52,962 nucleotides of DNA from Candidatus Binataceae bacterium (GCA_030038355.1 JASHPB010000292.1:1-52962), one strand, 5' to 3'. Positions 17,521 to 27,419 are shown, numbered from the stretch's first letter. Translations and numbers: made by a program. The notes: a model not told the origin generated them from the letters alone.

Positions 17521-18339
17521 TCAGGGGCGGTAGAAAGGTTGGTCGCCGCAGATCGTAACGCGATAGCCGAGGCGGCGGTGAGGAAAGTAATCCCACAGGG
17601 CAAGATGCTGAGTGCATCGATTGTCCCAGAAGGCGACCGAACCCGGCTTCCAGGCGAAGCGGCATTGAAACGCGGGATTTTCAACGTGGCGGAACAGCAT
17701 CTCCAGTATCGTGCCGCTCTCATGCTCGCTTAGTTGCACGATTCTGGTTGTAAACATTCGATTTACAAAAAGAGAATTCCTGCCGGTCTCGGGATGAGTG
17801 CGGATAACGGGATGCTCTGCGCGAGGAAACTCGTGATCTGGTCCGGAAACCGGGCGACGGCCTTCATAATTGCGGCTTCCGTCGTGAATCGCGGTTAAGC
17901 CCGATAAGAAGCGGCGCATCGAGTCGGAAAGGGCATCGTGCGCGGCGTACATGCTGGCAAACAACGTATCGCCACCGATCGGCGGAACCTCCGCAAGATA
18001 AAGGATCGATGCCATCGGCGGCTCAGCATCGCACGACACATCCGAATGCCAGGTCTCACCCGCAATACGGCTGGAAGTCTCGTCCGCCTTGATAACGATC
18101 ACCTCCGGATGTCGTTGCAGAACGCCGAGGGGCGCGGGATGGATATGAAGTTTACCGAATTTTAAGCCAAAGGCCTTTTGCTCATCGGGCGTCAGTACTT
18201 GGTCGCGGAAGAACAACACCTGGTTCTCGAGTAGCGCGGTCCGAATTGCTTCAAACTGATCGGGGGTAAGCTGCGACGCCAGGTCGATTCCTTCAACCTC
18301 GACTCCAAGCGCCGGCGAAGATCTCTTGATGGACAGCAT
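17521..18339 (-). CDS. TauD/TfdA-family 2-oxoglutarate-dependent dioxygenase
   Basis: A 272-residue Fe(II)/2OG dioxygenase. The metal triad is visible as His98 and Asp100 in TWHSDV and His245 in RCTQHLALWDY; Arg257 or Arg260 in PHRRLGYR would bind 2OG. The N-terminal GVEVEGIDLASQLTPDQF and VLFFRDQVLTPDEQ are typical of the family. Possible substrates are taurine, alkylsulfates, 2,4-D-like ethers or other carboxylates. No transporter or sulfur gene is nearby to decide. No good ribosome-binding site is visible at ATG 18339. Confidence 0.9.
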   Translation of the reverse strand: MLSIKRSSPALGVEVEGIDLASQLTPDQFEAIRTALLENQVLFFRDQVLTPDEQKAFGLKFGKLHIHPAPLGVLQRHPEVIVIKADETSSRIAGETWHSDVSCDAEPPMASILYLAEVPPIGGDTLFASMYAAHDALSDSMRRFLSGLTAIHDGSRNYEGRRPVSGPDHEFPRAEHPVIRTHPETGRNSLFVNRMFTTRIVQLSEHESGTILEMLFRHVENPAFQCRFAWKPGSVAFWDNRCTQHLALWDYFPHRRLGYRVTICGDQPFYRP

Positions 18340-18407
18340 CTCCAGGGCATTATGGCAATGTGTCCTCTCTTTACCAACGCGGCATTCACCCGCGTTGGGG
18401 CGTCTTA

Positions 18408-18730
18408 CGATTGAAGCGCGCCTGGCGCAGCTTGAGTGCTCCAGCTCAGGACTACGAGGACGAAAGCGGTGAACGCCGCGTACATCCGGTTTCTCTGCGC
18501 GAACGCAAAGAACAGCATCGAGATAAGGACGCTCGCCACGGCCTAATCATCAGTGCAGCGATGCCGGCGTTGATGCGCGCGCGAGGTGAAACGTGTCCAT
18601 GGAACGCGCCGGCAATGTCTCGGCCGAGGAATCCCAGGAGATTCATTCCGCCGCGATGATAGTCGGGCACCAGCTTGCAGCTAAGAATCCAGCTCCAGCA
18701 GCTCCCCGCAACCAGCAGTGCCACGCTGAG
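18408..18730 (-). pseudogene. Frameshifted small membrane protein
   Basis: Two adjoining minus-strand frames give a hydrophobic protein: ALLVAGSCWSWILSCKLVPDYHRGG with GMNLLGFLGRDIAGAFHGH (18725-18550), then after a frameshift VASVLISMLFFAFAQRN and AAFTAFVLVVLSWSTQ (18540-18430). At least two transmembrane helices are lost to the shift. I do not recognise the family. Confidence 0.4.
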
Positions 18731-18911
18731 CTAGGACGCGGCAGGGGCTTTCACTGGCTGATAGCCGCGCTCTGACTACGTCAGGGGGGAATGTCTTGCG
18801 CAGACAGGAATTCGGAAGTCTCTGGAATCGCGAGCGCTTGGGTCACGCGATCAATCGGGTCATAGCCACAGCCTTCGACGTGCGCGCGATGCGCCGGAGC
18901 GGTTCACTTTA

Positions 18912-20052
18912 AGATTCGATGAGAAACGGCTCGCACGTGTTGGCGAAACTATCAGGCGCGATATCGCGGACGGAAAGTGCTTCGGCGCAGCCCTGCGCGT
19001 GGCGAGCAGCGACGGTGTTATCATTGATCTGATCGAGGGTCATGCAGACCGCGAGAAGAAGCGGCCGCTATCGCAAGACTCGGTGTTTTGTACACTTTCT
19101 ATCGCTAAGCAGTTCACAAATGTGCTCGCGCTTGCGCTCGTCGAACGAGGATTGCTGCGGCTCCACGCTCCGATCGCGGACCTGCTTCCTCAGTTCGGCG
19201 AGCTAGGTCATGAGAAGATCAATCTTTGGCATCTTCTGACCCACACCAGCGGCATCTGCTCCGCATTTCCGAGGGTGCCGCCGGAGGTCGTTTGCAACAT
19301 CGAGCAACTCACCAATTTCGCCGCTTCTCAGCAGCTCGAGTCACTTCCTGGCGAGCGGGTGAACTACTCGATCTGCGTAGTCCATTCAGTCATTGCAGCG
19401 CTCTGCCTGCGGCGCCCGACGGCCGCGGCCGCACCTACTCACAGATGCTCGAGGAGGAAATCTTCGCCCCTCTCAGGATGCGTGACACCAGCCTTGGATT
19501 AAGAAAAGACCTGGAAACGCATTACTGTCCGGTCAAGGCAGCGTGGAGCGGTGGCGGTGTTCTGCCTCCTGAAACCGTCGAAGGGATGAATCATCTGATG
19601 CCGATGCCGGGCAACGAAATCCCGGGCGGCGGAGCAGTTTCCACCATGGAGAATGTCTTTCGCTTCGCGGAAATGTTGCGCAATGGCGGCGAACTCGACG
19701 GGACACGCATTCTCTCTCCTGCAATGATCGAATACGCATCGCGCAACCAGACCGGCGATTTCCGCATGGTCCTCATGGATCTCGTTCTGAGTTCACGCAA
19801 CTGGGTGCCGACGCCCGCATATATTTCGGGCTCGGCTTCTTTGTCCGCGGCAAAGGAATCACACCGGGACCAATCGGAGTGCTGAACTCGCCCAACATCA
19901 TCGCCGGCATGGGTGCCGGCGGGACCGCGTTCTGGGTCGATCCGCAAAGCAACCTGTCATTCACGTTCCTATCCACTGGACTTATGGACGCGAGCCACCA
20001 TCAGGAACGCCTGGGGATTCTTTCCGATTTGGTATTGGCCGCAATCGTATAG
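18912..20052 (+). pseudogene. Broken serine hydrolase of the beta-lactamase / class C esterase family
   Basis: Three successive plus-strand frames make up one serine-hydrolase (PBP-like, COG1680-type) gene. The first has RFDEKRLARVGETIRRDIADG, the S-x-x-K nucleophile motif as SIAK in FCTLSIAKQFTNVL, LLTHTSGI and a degenerate Y-S-I instead of the Y-x-N motif. The second continues with YSQMLEEEIFAPLRMRDTSLG and GGGAVSTMENVFRFAEML. The third ends with GAGGTAFWVDPQSNLSFTFL and a stop near 20052. Two frameshifts (about 19390-19420 and 19810-19830) inactivate it. No start codon is evident. Confidence 0.75.
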
Positions 20053-20164
20053 TGATCCCGCGCGCAATCGTCGATTACTGAGCACTCGACCCGATCGCGG
20101 AGTGCGGGTTATACAAGCTGCTAGAGTACGAAAAAGGAGCTGCCCTCGGGCCGAGCTTTGCACC

Positions 20165-21271
20165 ATGGCCTTCAATGAACTGAATTTCGACTTCAGCGAT
20201 CTTCTGGCGAGTCACCAATATCGCGAACCGCTGGTTGTCCGAGGTATCCGATGTCACGGCGGTTATAACGATTCGGGCAACTATGTTTCGCCCCGCACGC
20301 GCAACCGTGTTCCGGCAATTCGCGCATGGCAGGATCGCTACAAACAGGAATTCGGACAGCCGCTGCTCGACCGCGCAGTCGAGGAAACACCGCCGCACTA
20401 TCCCAACCTCGCTCAGGCCAAACTTCTTCTCTGCAACGGAATTCGCGAACCCATGATTCGAACCCTGACTCGAATTGGCACCGTTGAAGGCTTCGGCGCA
20501 GGGATTCGTTTCGGCGCGGTTGACGACATCGGGCGCCATTTCGTCGAGGATCTTGCCGGAACGGCTACTGCTCATCTGACGCGCGGGCTTTACGAAGCCC
20601 ACGCGCGCGACGAAGCCGGCTTCGAGGATCAAGCCGGTCACAAGCAGATGTGGTGGGCCGCACGCGACATCGCGTTCGAGAATCCCCCGGTCCAGGATCT
20701 CACGGTGGAAATGCGCCGCGCCATGGGGATGCCGGCCGAGCCCCTGCCGCCCGCGGAATTGCTGCGCCGGATGGCCGAGCAGGCGCTCAAGGATCGGCTC
20801 CTTCCACGTGATATCGATCCGATGCTGGAAGCACAGGTTGCCCGGATGATGCGATTGCTTCTTATCGAGATCAACGCCTTTCACGGCTTCCGATGGGCCG
20901 AGTCGATCCTGGCCGATGACAGCCTGGTGGCTGGCGATGGCGACGCGGCGCGCATTATTTCTTATGTTCGCGGCGACGAGACGCCGCACCTCGAATATCT
21001 CAAGTGCGCGCTAAGCGAGATACGCGAGCGCACGTTCCGGGGCGAATCCGGCCGGACCTATCCTGCTCGCGAACTTATAAACGCGCTATGGCAACGCGCG
21101 CTTGCGACCTCGACCCAGCGCTCGATCGAAGGCCGCAACGCCGAGCTCGCCGAGATTACCACAGCCCTCGAAGGCCATCCTCGAGGCGACGATTTGCTAG
21201 AGGAGTTTCATGCACTTGGCCAGGTGCGGCCCGTTGCTGACGGTAACTGGATCAACAATACCAACAGTTAG
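20165..21271 (+). CDS. Uncharacterised protein with ferritin-like (possible diiron) helices
   Basis: A 368-residue soluble, mostly helical protein from ATG 20165 (MAFNELNFDFSDLL); the same frame is open further upstream, but that part overlaps the decayed hydrolase. I do not recognise a named family. It shows spaced Glu/His pairs typical of four-helix diiron proteins: EDQAGHKQMWW, LLIEINAFHGFRWAE and GDETPHLEYLKCAL. That pattern (E-x-x-H repeated) suggests metal binding and perhaps oxygen or peroxide chemistry, but this is inference. It lies 59 bases upstream of an LLM oxidoreductase in the same direction, so the two may be partners in one oxidation step. Confidence 0.6.
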   Translation: MAFNELNFDFSDLLASHQYREPLVVRGIRCHGGYNDSGNYVSPRTRNRVPAIRAWQDRYKQEFGQPLLDRAVEETPPHYPNLAQAKLLLCNGIREPMIRTLTRIGTVEGFGAGIRFGAVDDIGRHFVEDLAGTATAHLTRGLYEAHARDEAGFEDQAGHKQMWWAARDIAFENPPVQDLTVEMRRAMGMPAEPLPPAELLRRMAEQALKDRLLPRDIDPMLEAQVARMMRLLLIEINAFHGFRWAESILADDSLVAGDGDAARIISYVRGDETPHLEYLKCALSEIRERTFRGESGRTYPARELINALWQRALATSTQRSIEGRNAELAEITTALEGHPRGDDLLEEFHALGQVRPVADGNWINNTNS

Positions 21272-21330
21272 TTATTTGACTCGTTTCGCGGCAATCGTAT
21301 CGGAGTGGACGCCGAGTAAAGGAAGATTAC

Positions 21331-22719
21331 ATGCGATTTGGACTTTTCTATGAACATCAGCTCCCGCGGCCGTGGGAGGACAAAAGCGAGGTGGAATTGA
21401 TTCAGGACGCGCTCGACCAGATCGAGCTCGCCGACCGGCTCGGTTTCACCAACGTCTGGGAAGTCGAGCATCATTTCCTCGAGGAGTATTCGCACTCCAG
21501 CGCGCCCGAGGTGTTTCTCGCGGCCGCCAGCCAGCGCACCGAGAGGATGCGCCTCGGGCACGGAATCGTCCTCACTGCTCCCGGCTACAACCATCCGGCG
21601 CGCGTAGCAGAACGGATCGCGATGCTCGACCTCGTATCGCGCGGGCGCGTCGAGTTCGGATCCGGCGAGTCGGGCTCACTCGCCGAGTTGGGCGGCTTCG
21701 GCCTCGCGCCGGTACTCAAACGCGAGATGTGGCACGAGGGGCTCACAGTATCTCTCCGCTGCATGACGGAAGTGCCGTTCGGCGGGGTTGAGGGAAAGTA
21801 TGTCAAGATGCCGCCGCGCAACGTGGTTCCTAAACCGGTGCAGAAGCCCCATCCGCCGGTGTGGGTAGCGTGTTCGCGGCGCGAGACGATCCTGCTCGCG
21901 GCTGAACTTGGAATCGGCGCGCTCACCTTCTCCTTCATCGACCCGGAAGAAGCCGAGCTGTGGGTCGGCGACTATCGAAAGACGCTGGCCGAGAAGTGCG
22001 TGCCGATCGGCAGGATGATCAATCCAGAGATCGCATGCGTCACCCCGATGATGTGTCATGGCGACGAGCGCGAAGCGGTCCTGCGCGGCCTCGAAGGCGG
22101 GAATTTCTTCGGCTACTCGCTCGGTCATTATTACATTTTCGGAGACCATAAGCCCGGCCTTTCCAACGTGTGGGAAGAATTCGTGCGCAAGCGCGCCGAG
22201 CGCGGCTTTTCGCCCGACGTGGCGATCGCGATGCGGCAGAAGCGACTCAGCGCGCGGCTCGACAACGACCAAGGCGCGCAGCAGGGACTTCGCGGCGCGG
22301 TCGGCACTCCCGACCAGTTGCGCGAATTCTTCCGCCGCTTCGAGGCGGCAGGCGTCGATCAGATGATTTTCGTGATGCAGGCGGGCAAGAACCGTCACGA
22401 GCACATCATGGAATCGATCGAGCTGTTCGGCCGCGAGGTGCTGCCGGAATTTGCCGCGCGCGACGAATCGGTACGCGCGAAGAAAATGGAGCAGCTCGCT
22501 CCGATCCTTGAAGCTGCGATGAAGCGCCGGCCCGACGATGCGCCGCGGATGCCGAGTGATTACGTGATCGAGGCGCTACCCAAACGGACTATCGAGCAGT
22601 ACGGCGGAAAAGAGATGCTCGACCGGCTCGAAGGCGACTCCGCAGTCGGCATACCGCGTCCGCGCGACCTGCAAGAACGCTTGCAGCGCGGAATGCGTCC
22701 GCAGACTGACGGCAAATAA
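21331..22719 (+). CDS. LLM-class flavin-dependent oxidoreductase
   Basis: A 462-residue luciferase-fold protein, longer than the usual 330-400. The core has GLFYEHQLPRPWEDKSE, GFTNVWEVEHHFLEEYSHSSAPEVFLAAA, RLGHGIVLTAPGYNHPARVAERIAMLD and GRVEFGSGESGS in the expected order (flavin pocket and EHH motif). The extra C-terminal 90 residues are charged and helical. GGAAGA precedes ATG 21331. It is directly downstream of the possible diiron protein and is followed by a strong hairpin. Likely an alkanal, alkane or polycyclic substrate monooxygenase; the substrate is unknown. Confidence 0.88.
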   Translation: MRFGLFYEHQLPRPWEDKSEVELIQDALDQIELADRLGFTNVWEVEHHFLEEYSHSSAPEVFLAAASQRTERMRLGHGIVLTAPGYNHPARVAERIAMLDLVSRGRVEFGSGESGSLAELGGFGLAPVLKREMWHEGLTVSLRCMTEVPFGGVEGKYVKMPPRNVVPKPVQKPHPPVWVACSRRETILLAAELGIGALTFSFIDPEEAELWVGDYRKTLAEKCVPIGRMINPEIACVTPMMCHGDEREAVLRGLEGGNFFGYSLGHYYIFGDHKPGLSNVWEEFVRKRAERGFSPDVAIAMRQKRLSARLDNDQGAQQGLRGAVGTPDQLREFFRRFEAAGVDQMIFVMQAGKNRHEHIMESIELFGREVLPEFAARDESVRAKKMEQLAPILEAAMKRRPDDAPRMPSDYVIEALPKRTIEQYGGKEMLDRLEGDSAVGIPRPRDLQERLQRGMRPQTDGK

Positions 22720-22720
22720 T

Positions 22721-22739
22721 CGGCGCGATAATCGCGCCG
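22721..22739 (+). terminator. Hairpin after the LLM gene
   Basis: A perfect 8-bp stem, CGGCGCGA with TCGCGCCG, and a three-base TAA loop begin right after the LLM stop codon. A short pyrimidine run (CCGCTTTC) follows. Likely ends the 20165-22719 transcript. Confidence 0.5.
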
Positions 22740-22859
22740 CCGCTTTCATCTTCCGCCGGCCATGCGTGACATGAGCCGCTATCGGCGCATACGGTTAAGA
22801 AGCGGTACGTCGAAGGGCCAAACAGCCAATAAGGGGAGGTCGCCTCATCGAAGAAGAGC

Positions 22860-23174
22860 GTGGTGGTTAGGGCAGTCATCGCGATGATTGCATGCGCAAC
22901 ACTATCAGTTATGAGTTGCCTCGAAACCGTGTACCGACCGGAGCCTGTTTCCGTTCGTTCTTCTCCCCGATTGCTCCGGGCAGAGAACGACCTGACGGCA
23001 ATCAGTCGCGATAGGGGCGGGATCTTTCTTTGCGGCGCACTGATGACTCTCAGCAAGCAGCTCTATGACGACAGATGCACTCTCGACATCGACAGAGTTG
23101 CGTCGGTGAAAGCGCTTTATGGCAGCTTTTGTTATCGTTTCCTACACGGCAGATCTCAGGATGTCATCGGCTAA
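22860..23174 (+). CDS. Possible small exported/lipoprotein-like hypothetical
   Basis: A 104-residue frame with a GTG start has a short signal-like N-terminus (RAVIAMIACATLSVMSC) whose cysteine could be lipidated, followed by an undistinguished sequence. There is no convincing ribosome-binding site or homologue I can name. The surrounding 22740-23460 stretch is otherwise empty, so this may be chance or a relic. Confidence 0.2.
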   Translation: MVVRAVIAMIACATLSVMSCLETVYRPEPVSVRSSPRLLRAENDLTAISRDRGGIFLCGALMTLSKQLYDDRCTLDIDRVASVKALYGSFCYRFLHGRSQDVIG

Positions 23175-23464
23175 TGCTGGTTTCGTGGAACATCCCGAGG
23201 AGCAGCCTGCATTCGCATCTTCAGCGTTGTGCTTCACAGATTTGAGTGAAAGCGAACCGATTTGCCAATGCTTCAGGCGTTCTCTCCGCCCGAACCCCGA
23301 AAAGCCGACGGTCAACCATCCAAGGGAGGCACAAGATCCGATCCCGAACCGCTATCTTCTTGAGACTTCTGGCGAAACAAGCAGGCTGACGGCAAAAAAT
23401 CAGCGCAATCACGAAGCTGCGACGAAAGGATTAGTTGCGGTGATGACTATGGTAATCTGAGAAG

Positions 23465-23731
23465 ATGGCGATCAAGACTTCCGAGGAACATCCCGCAGTG
23501 CAGCCGGATTACCAGGCAACCGCCGCACAGATAAAGCGCGCCTTGCAAGCCGCATCAGAAGGATGCGGACGTCTCATGCATATCGCTGAACGGACAAATG
23601 CCGAATGGGCGAAGAACAGCGTTCGTGACGCCAATCGCGCCATCGCCGATGCACGGGAGGCAGTTGAAGAAGCGGAACGCGCGATGGAACCGCAACCGAC
23701 AAAGCCTACCGGCCGCTTGACCGACTATTGA
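23465..23731 (+). CDS. Small hypothetical helical protein
   Basis: An 88-residue protein from ATG 23465, beginning MAIKTSEEHPAVQPDYQATA. It is rich in Ala, Glu and Arg, with a long predicted helix (SVRDANRAIADAREAVEEAE) that could form a coiled coil. It has no membrane segment or known motif. Codon usage resembles nearby real genes. Function unknown. Confidence 0.45.
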   Translation: MAIKTSEEHPAVQPDYQATAAQIKRALQAASEGCGRLMHIAERTNAEWAKNSVRDANRAIADAREAVEEAERAMEPQPTKPTGRLTDY

Positions 23732-23891
23732 CAATCCGGCGGATCGAGGTCTCTCCAAGTCAACGCCACTTCGATTCAGGCTTATGAGGCTCCGGCCCGC
23801 CGACAACAACGCGATAGGTCGCTCCGGAATTCCTCGTTCGCACCGCATCGTGGACCGATCGAACGCTGATCAGATCTACAACATTTATCCG

Positions 23892-24560
23892 TCATAGTCT
23901 GGCTTGGGGAGAATCAGCTCGAGTTTTACGCCGACAATTCAGCCACAAATCGAGGGAATCGATGTGGCCGTTGCCTGCGCCCTCGATCGCGACCAGCGGA
24001 TTCCTTGCAAAACCAAGCAACCACCATGGAAGGGGATGCGAACTGATCAGCCACGTGAAAAGGATGACCGCGATCGCAATATCGCAAAGAAGGATCGCCA
24101 ATTTCATCGCGCCTGCGGATTCGTGCACGCCCGCCACGCCGCGAAAGAAAAGCTCCGCGGCGGCAGGTAAGGTGTCGGCTCGCGGCGATGATTCATCAGC
24201 AGAGTCTGAGCCGTATGCAGTTGACGAAAGGTGGGGTCTGCGGGCACGACCACTAGAGAGATCGTATCCGAGGCGCTGGATCCGGCCGTCCCAAACATAT
24301 CGATACACGTCGATTGAGAGGGCAGGCGGTTTGAGCAGGATCGGAACGCGCCACATCGCCGCCGGTGCAAGGCAGGCAATAAGGAGCCATGTGCCCTTCT
24401 CCTCGAAACGATCGAGCAAAAGCAGAACTCGAAGATAATTGAGACCAGCAAGCAGTCGATGCAATGAACAGCGCGGATAGGTTCTTGGATCAACGAACGC
24501 GACATCGAACATGCACGTTGCCATGATGAATCCAGCGCCGACTACCGCGGACGGACGCGG
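23892..24560 (-). pseudogene. Truncated GT87-like membrane glycosyltransferase
   Basis: Minus-strand frames give parts of a polytopic glycosyltransferase of the GT87/mannosyltransferase type: SIDVYRYVWDGRIQRLGYD (the loop-1 acidic motif, about 24310-24255), VVVPADPTFRQLHTAQTLLMNHRREPTPYLP in another frame (seen as two blocks, about 24255-24165), then AELFFRGVAGVHES and AGNGHIDSLDLWL. The frame shifts twice and the protein stops after about 240 residues, where the family has 400 or more. It probably used lipid-linked sugars at the membrane. It overlaps the remnant of another glycosyltransferase just upstream, so this is an abandoned glycan operon. Confidence 0.6.
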
Positions 24561-24574
24561 CGGCTCAACCTTCA

Positions 24575-24793
24575 CTACTTCCCCAACTCCGGCCGTTGAG
24601 CGAGCCACGCGGCAGTCCTCGGGACGCGATGCGGAAACGCTTGAAGCTCGCGGGCAAGGCGCACGAGGTGCTCGGCATCATCGACGTCATAAGACCTTTC
24701 GGTTTGCGCCACCTTCAGATCCAAACCGCGTGCATTCGCTATCAACGAGTCAAGCGCGGTGCCTGTTCCCATCCGTCTGGTATCGAACAATTC
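24575..24793 (-). pseudogene. C-terminal remnant of a DUF2064-like glycosyltransferase
   Basis: Only the last 70 or so residues are left: LFDTRRMGTGTALDSL, ANARGLDLKVAQTERSYDVDD and LARELQAFPHRVPRTAAWLA. The YDVDDAEHLVRL block is the usual C-terminus of the DUF2064/TIGR04282 family of soluble glycosyltransferases. The upstream frame degenerates. It is followed immediately by the GT87-like remnant on the same strand. Confidence 0.45.
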
Positions 24794-25154
24794 CGGCTTT
24801 GTAGTGGCACTACCGACGGCCAGGAGGCCTAAGAGCGTTTTGCTCGTTCTCCAGCAGCCGCTGAAAGCCGATAGCGCGCGCGACGACTGATCCATTATGC
24901 GGCAACGCCAATAATGGACCCAGAATTTTCTATCAGCGGGACTGGAATCTAAGCGATTCGGGTGGTTAGCCGCCGAAGAGTCGCGCTCCGATGACGGAAC
25001 CGCGCAGCAAACTGCCGCTTGGGCCTCAAGGTGGGTCTCTATCGCCATGCGGAGGGTGGGAATCGCGCCGCGCGGCGCGCGCTCAATCGACGCCGGGCGC
25101 GACCGCGCAGTGGCAGGCAAACGGCGCCGCTGCAGGCCGTCGAGAGTGACGAAG

Positions 25155-25380
25155 ATGGCGCCGCGCCGCGGCGCTCAGAGGCTCGGCCCGCTTGTCCCCC
25201 CAGAATTGCAGCCGCCCCGGCACGATTCTCTACGCCGAGCTTGTCCAGAATCCGGTTCGTGTGCTTGCGCGCCGTGTCGTGGCTGATGCCGAGCATGATC
25301 GCGATTTCTGGACCGGTCTCGCCATGGGCGATCTATTGCAGCACTTCGGCCTCCCGCTCGCTCAGCCCCCAAGCGCGTCA
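25155..25380 (-). pseudogene. LuxR-type response regulator C-terminal HTH remnant
   Basis: In one minus-strand frame: GLSEREAEVLQ, an in-frame TAG where a Trp is normal, then IAHGETGPEIAIMLGISHD and TARKHTNRILDKLGVENRAG. This is the four-helix GerE/LuxR DNA-binding domain of a NarL-type regulator. The receiver domain is absent, its place being taken by the antisense of hipB, so the gene is truncated and has a nonsense mutation. Confidence 0.65.
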
Positions 25381-25405
25381 TCATCCGTCGGCGCCGCGTT
25401 TTGTT

Positions 25406-25750
25406 AGAACCCCATCAGATCTAGGTGCCCTCATACGGGAGCGCCGTCAGAAACTCGGCCTCGACCAACTCACACTCGCCAAAAAAGCAGGCACCAGCCG
25501 AAAGTGGCTTATCGAGGTCGAAAATGGGAAACCTCGTGCCGAAATTGGCCTTATTCTGAGGACGTTGAAAGCTCTAAGGATCGAGCTTACGGCGAAGCCG
25601 CCGCAAAATGTCTCCGGACGAACGCTGCGTAAACGCGGCGTGAAGCCAATCGATATCGACTCCGTCATCAATTTCCTCAAAAGCACGCATGAACGACCAC
25701 CGCCTCGTAATCGCCAACGCCAAGAAATGCGGGCCGTTGCATTATCGTAA
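25406..25750 (+). CDS. hipB: HipB-like antitoxin (Xre HTH), 5' end uncertain
   Basis: The frame encodes TPSDLGALIRERRQKLGLDQ and LTLAKKAGTSRKWLIEVENG, a Cro/CI-type helix-turn-helix of the HipB kind, then a basic tail. The reading frame runs upstream without a stop, but there is no ATG, GTG or TTG near the natural start (about 25406), because the LuxR remnant abuts it. It overlaps the hipA start by 62 bases, as in real hipBA operons. HipB represses the operon and neutralises HipA. Because hipA is broken, this antitoxin gene is probably an orphan or also dead. Confidence 0.5.
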   Translation, partial: RTPSDLGALIRERRQKLGLDQLTLAKKAGTSRKWLIEVENGKPRAEIGLILRTLKALRIELTAKPPQNVSGRTLRKRGVKPIDIDSVINFLKSTHERPPPRNRQRQEMRAVALS

Positions 25751-26934
25751 TGCCCGCCTCTCTTTTGTTTACCAAGATTCATGGAGAGACCAGAATTCCT
25801 ATCCGCTCTCCCGTTCCATGCCGCTCGCGTCGGCCGAGCACGGCCATCCGTGGGTCCACGCTTTCCTGTGGAACCTCTTTGCCTGACAACGAAAAGACTC
25901 TTGAAAGCTGGGCTAGAAGATTTTCACTTTTCCTCACGCGACCGTTTCGCCTAATCGAAAATGTTGGCGAGGACTGTCCAGGCGCGAATCAGTTTGTCAC
26001 TCCCGAGCGGCTTAATGACATGCGCGACGAATCGAGCCACTGCGAGATCGAATGGCTTAACGAAAACGACATTGCCGGCGGCTGGCGGCCTTGCGCGCGG
26101 AGCACTCCGCATGGCGCGCAGCATCGGACACAGGCCAATTCAGCCTTGCGGGCGCGGAGCCTAAGACAGCTTTCATCTTTGAGAACGGCAAATGGGGAGT
26201 TCCTTCGGGCCAATCGCCAACCAGGCACACGTTAAAGCCGCCGACGGCGAGTGGGACGGTCATGCTGAGAACCAGCACTTCTGTCTGCTTCTCGCAAGAA
26301 AACTGGGCCTTGTTGTTCCATACTCAAATGTCCGGCGCTTCGGAAGGAAACAGCAATCGTCATCGAACGATACGACCGTATCCGAAGCGCCAACGAATGG
26401 CTCCGCGTACACCAGGATGAAATGTGTCAGGGGCCCGGAACCGCTCCCACGCGCAAGTAGGAAAATCAGGGTGGTCCCGGAATCGTCCAAATTGTGGCCT
26501 GCTCAGAGAGAACTCCAGCAATTCGCAGCAAGATGGCGATCATTTTTAGATGCGATTGCCTTCAATTGGCTGATCGCGGGAACTGACGCCCACGCAAAAA
26601 AGTTACGCACTCCTTCTCGCCGCGCAAGGTGCAGTGCGACTCGCTCCGCTTTACGACCTAGCAAGCGTTCTGCCAAACCGCGCAATCGACGCGAATAAGG
26701 CCAAAATCGCCATGAAGCTCGGCGGCGAATACAGACTTCGGACTTCGGAACATTTCTAAGCGAACTCAGCTTAAACTGGCAGCTGATCTACGGATACCCG
26801 ATGACGCCCTTATAGAGCGCGTTCGATCGATCGCCGCAGAAGTTCCTCAACAGACGGCGGCAATCGAGAGAGAACTTGCAGACGAGGGGCGGTCACATTC
26901 GCTGATAGCGATTTTGGCTCGCAAGCTGCGCTAG
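25689..26934 (+). pseudogene. hipA: HipA-like Ser/Thr kinase toxin, multiply frameshifted
   Basis: Successive plus-strand frames give, in order, VIANAKKCGPLHYRNARLSF and SMPLASAEHGHPWVHAFLWN (25689-25884), DNEKTLESWARRFS and LIENVGEDCPGANQFVTPER (25885-26085), RAEHSAWRAASDTGQFSLAG (26091-), HAENQHFCLLLARKLGLVVPYSN (in part), DAIAFNWLIAGTDAHAK (about 26545-26600), LYDLASVLPNRAIDANKAKI, and a C-terminus ending near 26934. These are the N-subdomain, G-loop area and catalytic core of HipA, which phosphorylates glutamyl-tRNA synthetase in E. coli. At least four frameshifts make it inactive. Confidence 0.75.
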
Positions 26935-27224
26935 CGAGCCAAGCATTGCGGGGCGGTCTTCGAGTAGCGTTGCCGAATCCAGCTTGGCCCTTCCCGTCAA
27001 CAATAAATCTTGTCAAAAGGATCGACATAGCTGGCGCACCGCACCACAGACAATTCCATGCAATGACGGTAGCCTTCACGCCGCACGGCAGACTATTACC
27101 TGACATCGCGTTTTTGAAAATGTCTCGGTTTGTGGAGAGATTATGGAAAAGGCAGTCCTCCGCGTTTTTGCATTCGCCGCTGAACCTATATCCTCTTTAC
27201 GGCGGTTTCGGATGGACGAAGTAA
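26935..27224. other. Non-coding gap between hipA and TIR remnants
   Basis: No gene or signal was recognised in these 290 bases. Open frames exist on both strands but have no family resemblance. Confidence 0.4.
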
Positions 27225-27419
27225 GTAGACTCGTCAAAAAGGGAGCGTATTGCGCTCTTTATCAGTCATGCCAATCGCGAAGACAACCCATTCGCAATCA
27301 GGCTTGGCGCAAAACTGTCGGCACTAGGGTACGAAGTTTGGGCTGATGTGCTTCAGGTGTATGATGGAGACGATTGGCAGCGCAAGCTTGAACATGCTAA
27401 TGCCGGGTACGCCGCTTAG
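27225..27419 (+). pseudogene. Truncated TIR-domain fragment
   Basis: A 64-codon plus-strand frame reads RERIALFISHANREDNPFAI, RLGAKLSALGYEVWADV and DGDDWQRKLEHA. This is the N-terminal half of a TIR_2 domain: the FISHA strand, then the helix and the WAD-x-L loop. Full TIR domains continue for another 70-80 residues to the NADase glutamate, which is absent. There is no start codon: the frame begins just after a TAA. Bacterial TIR proteins are often NAD-depleting defence effectors. With hipBA next to it, this may be a decayed defence/toxin island. Confidence 0.6.

Noticed and set aside
25406-26934. Functional hipBA toxin-antitoxin system
   Set aside because: hipA is spread over at least four frame changes and hipB lacks a clear start.
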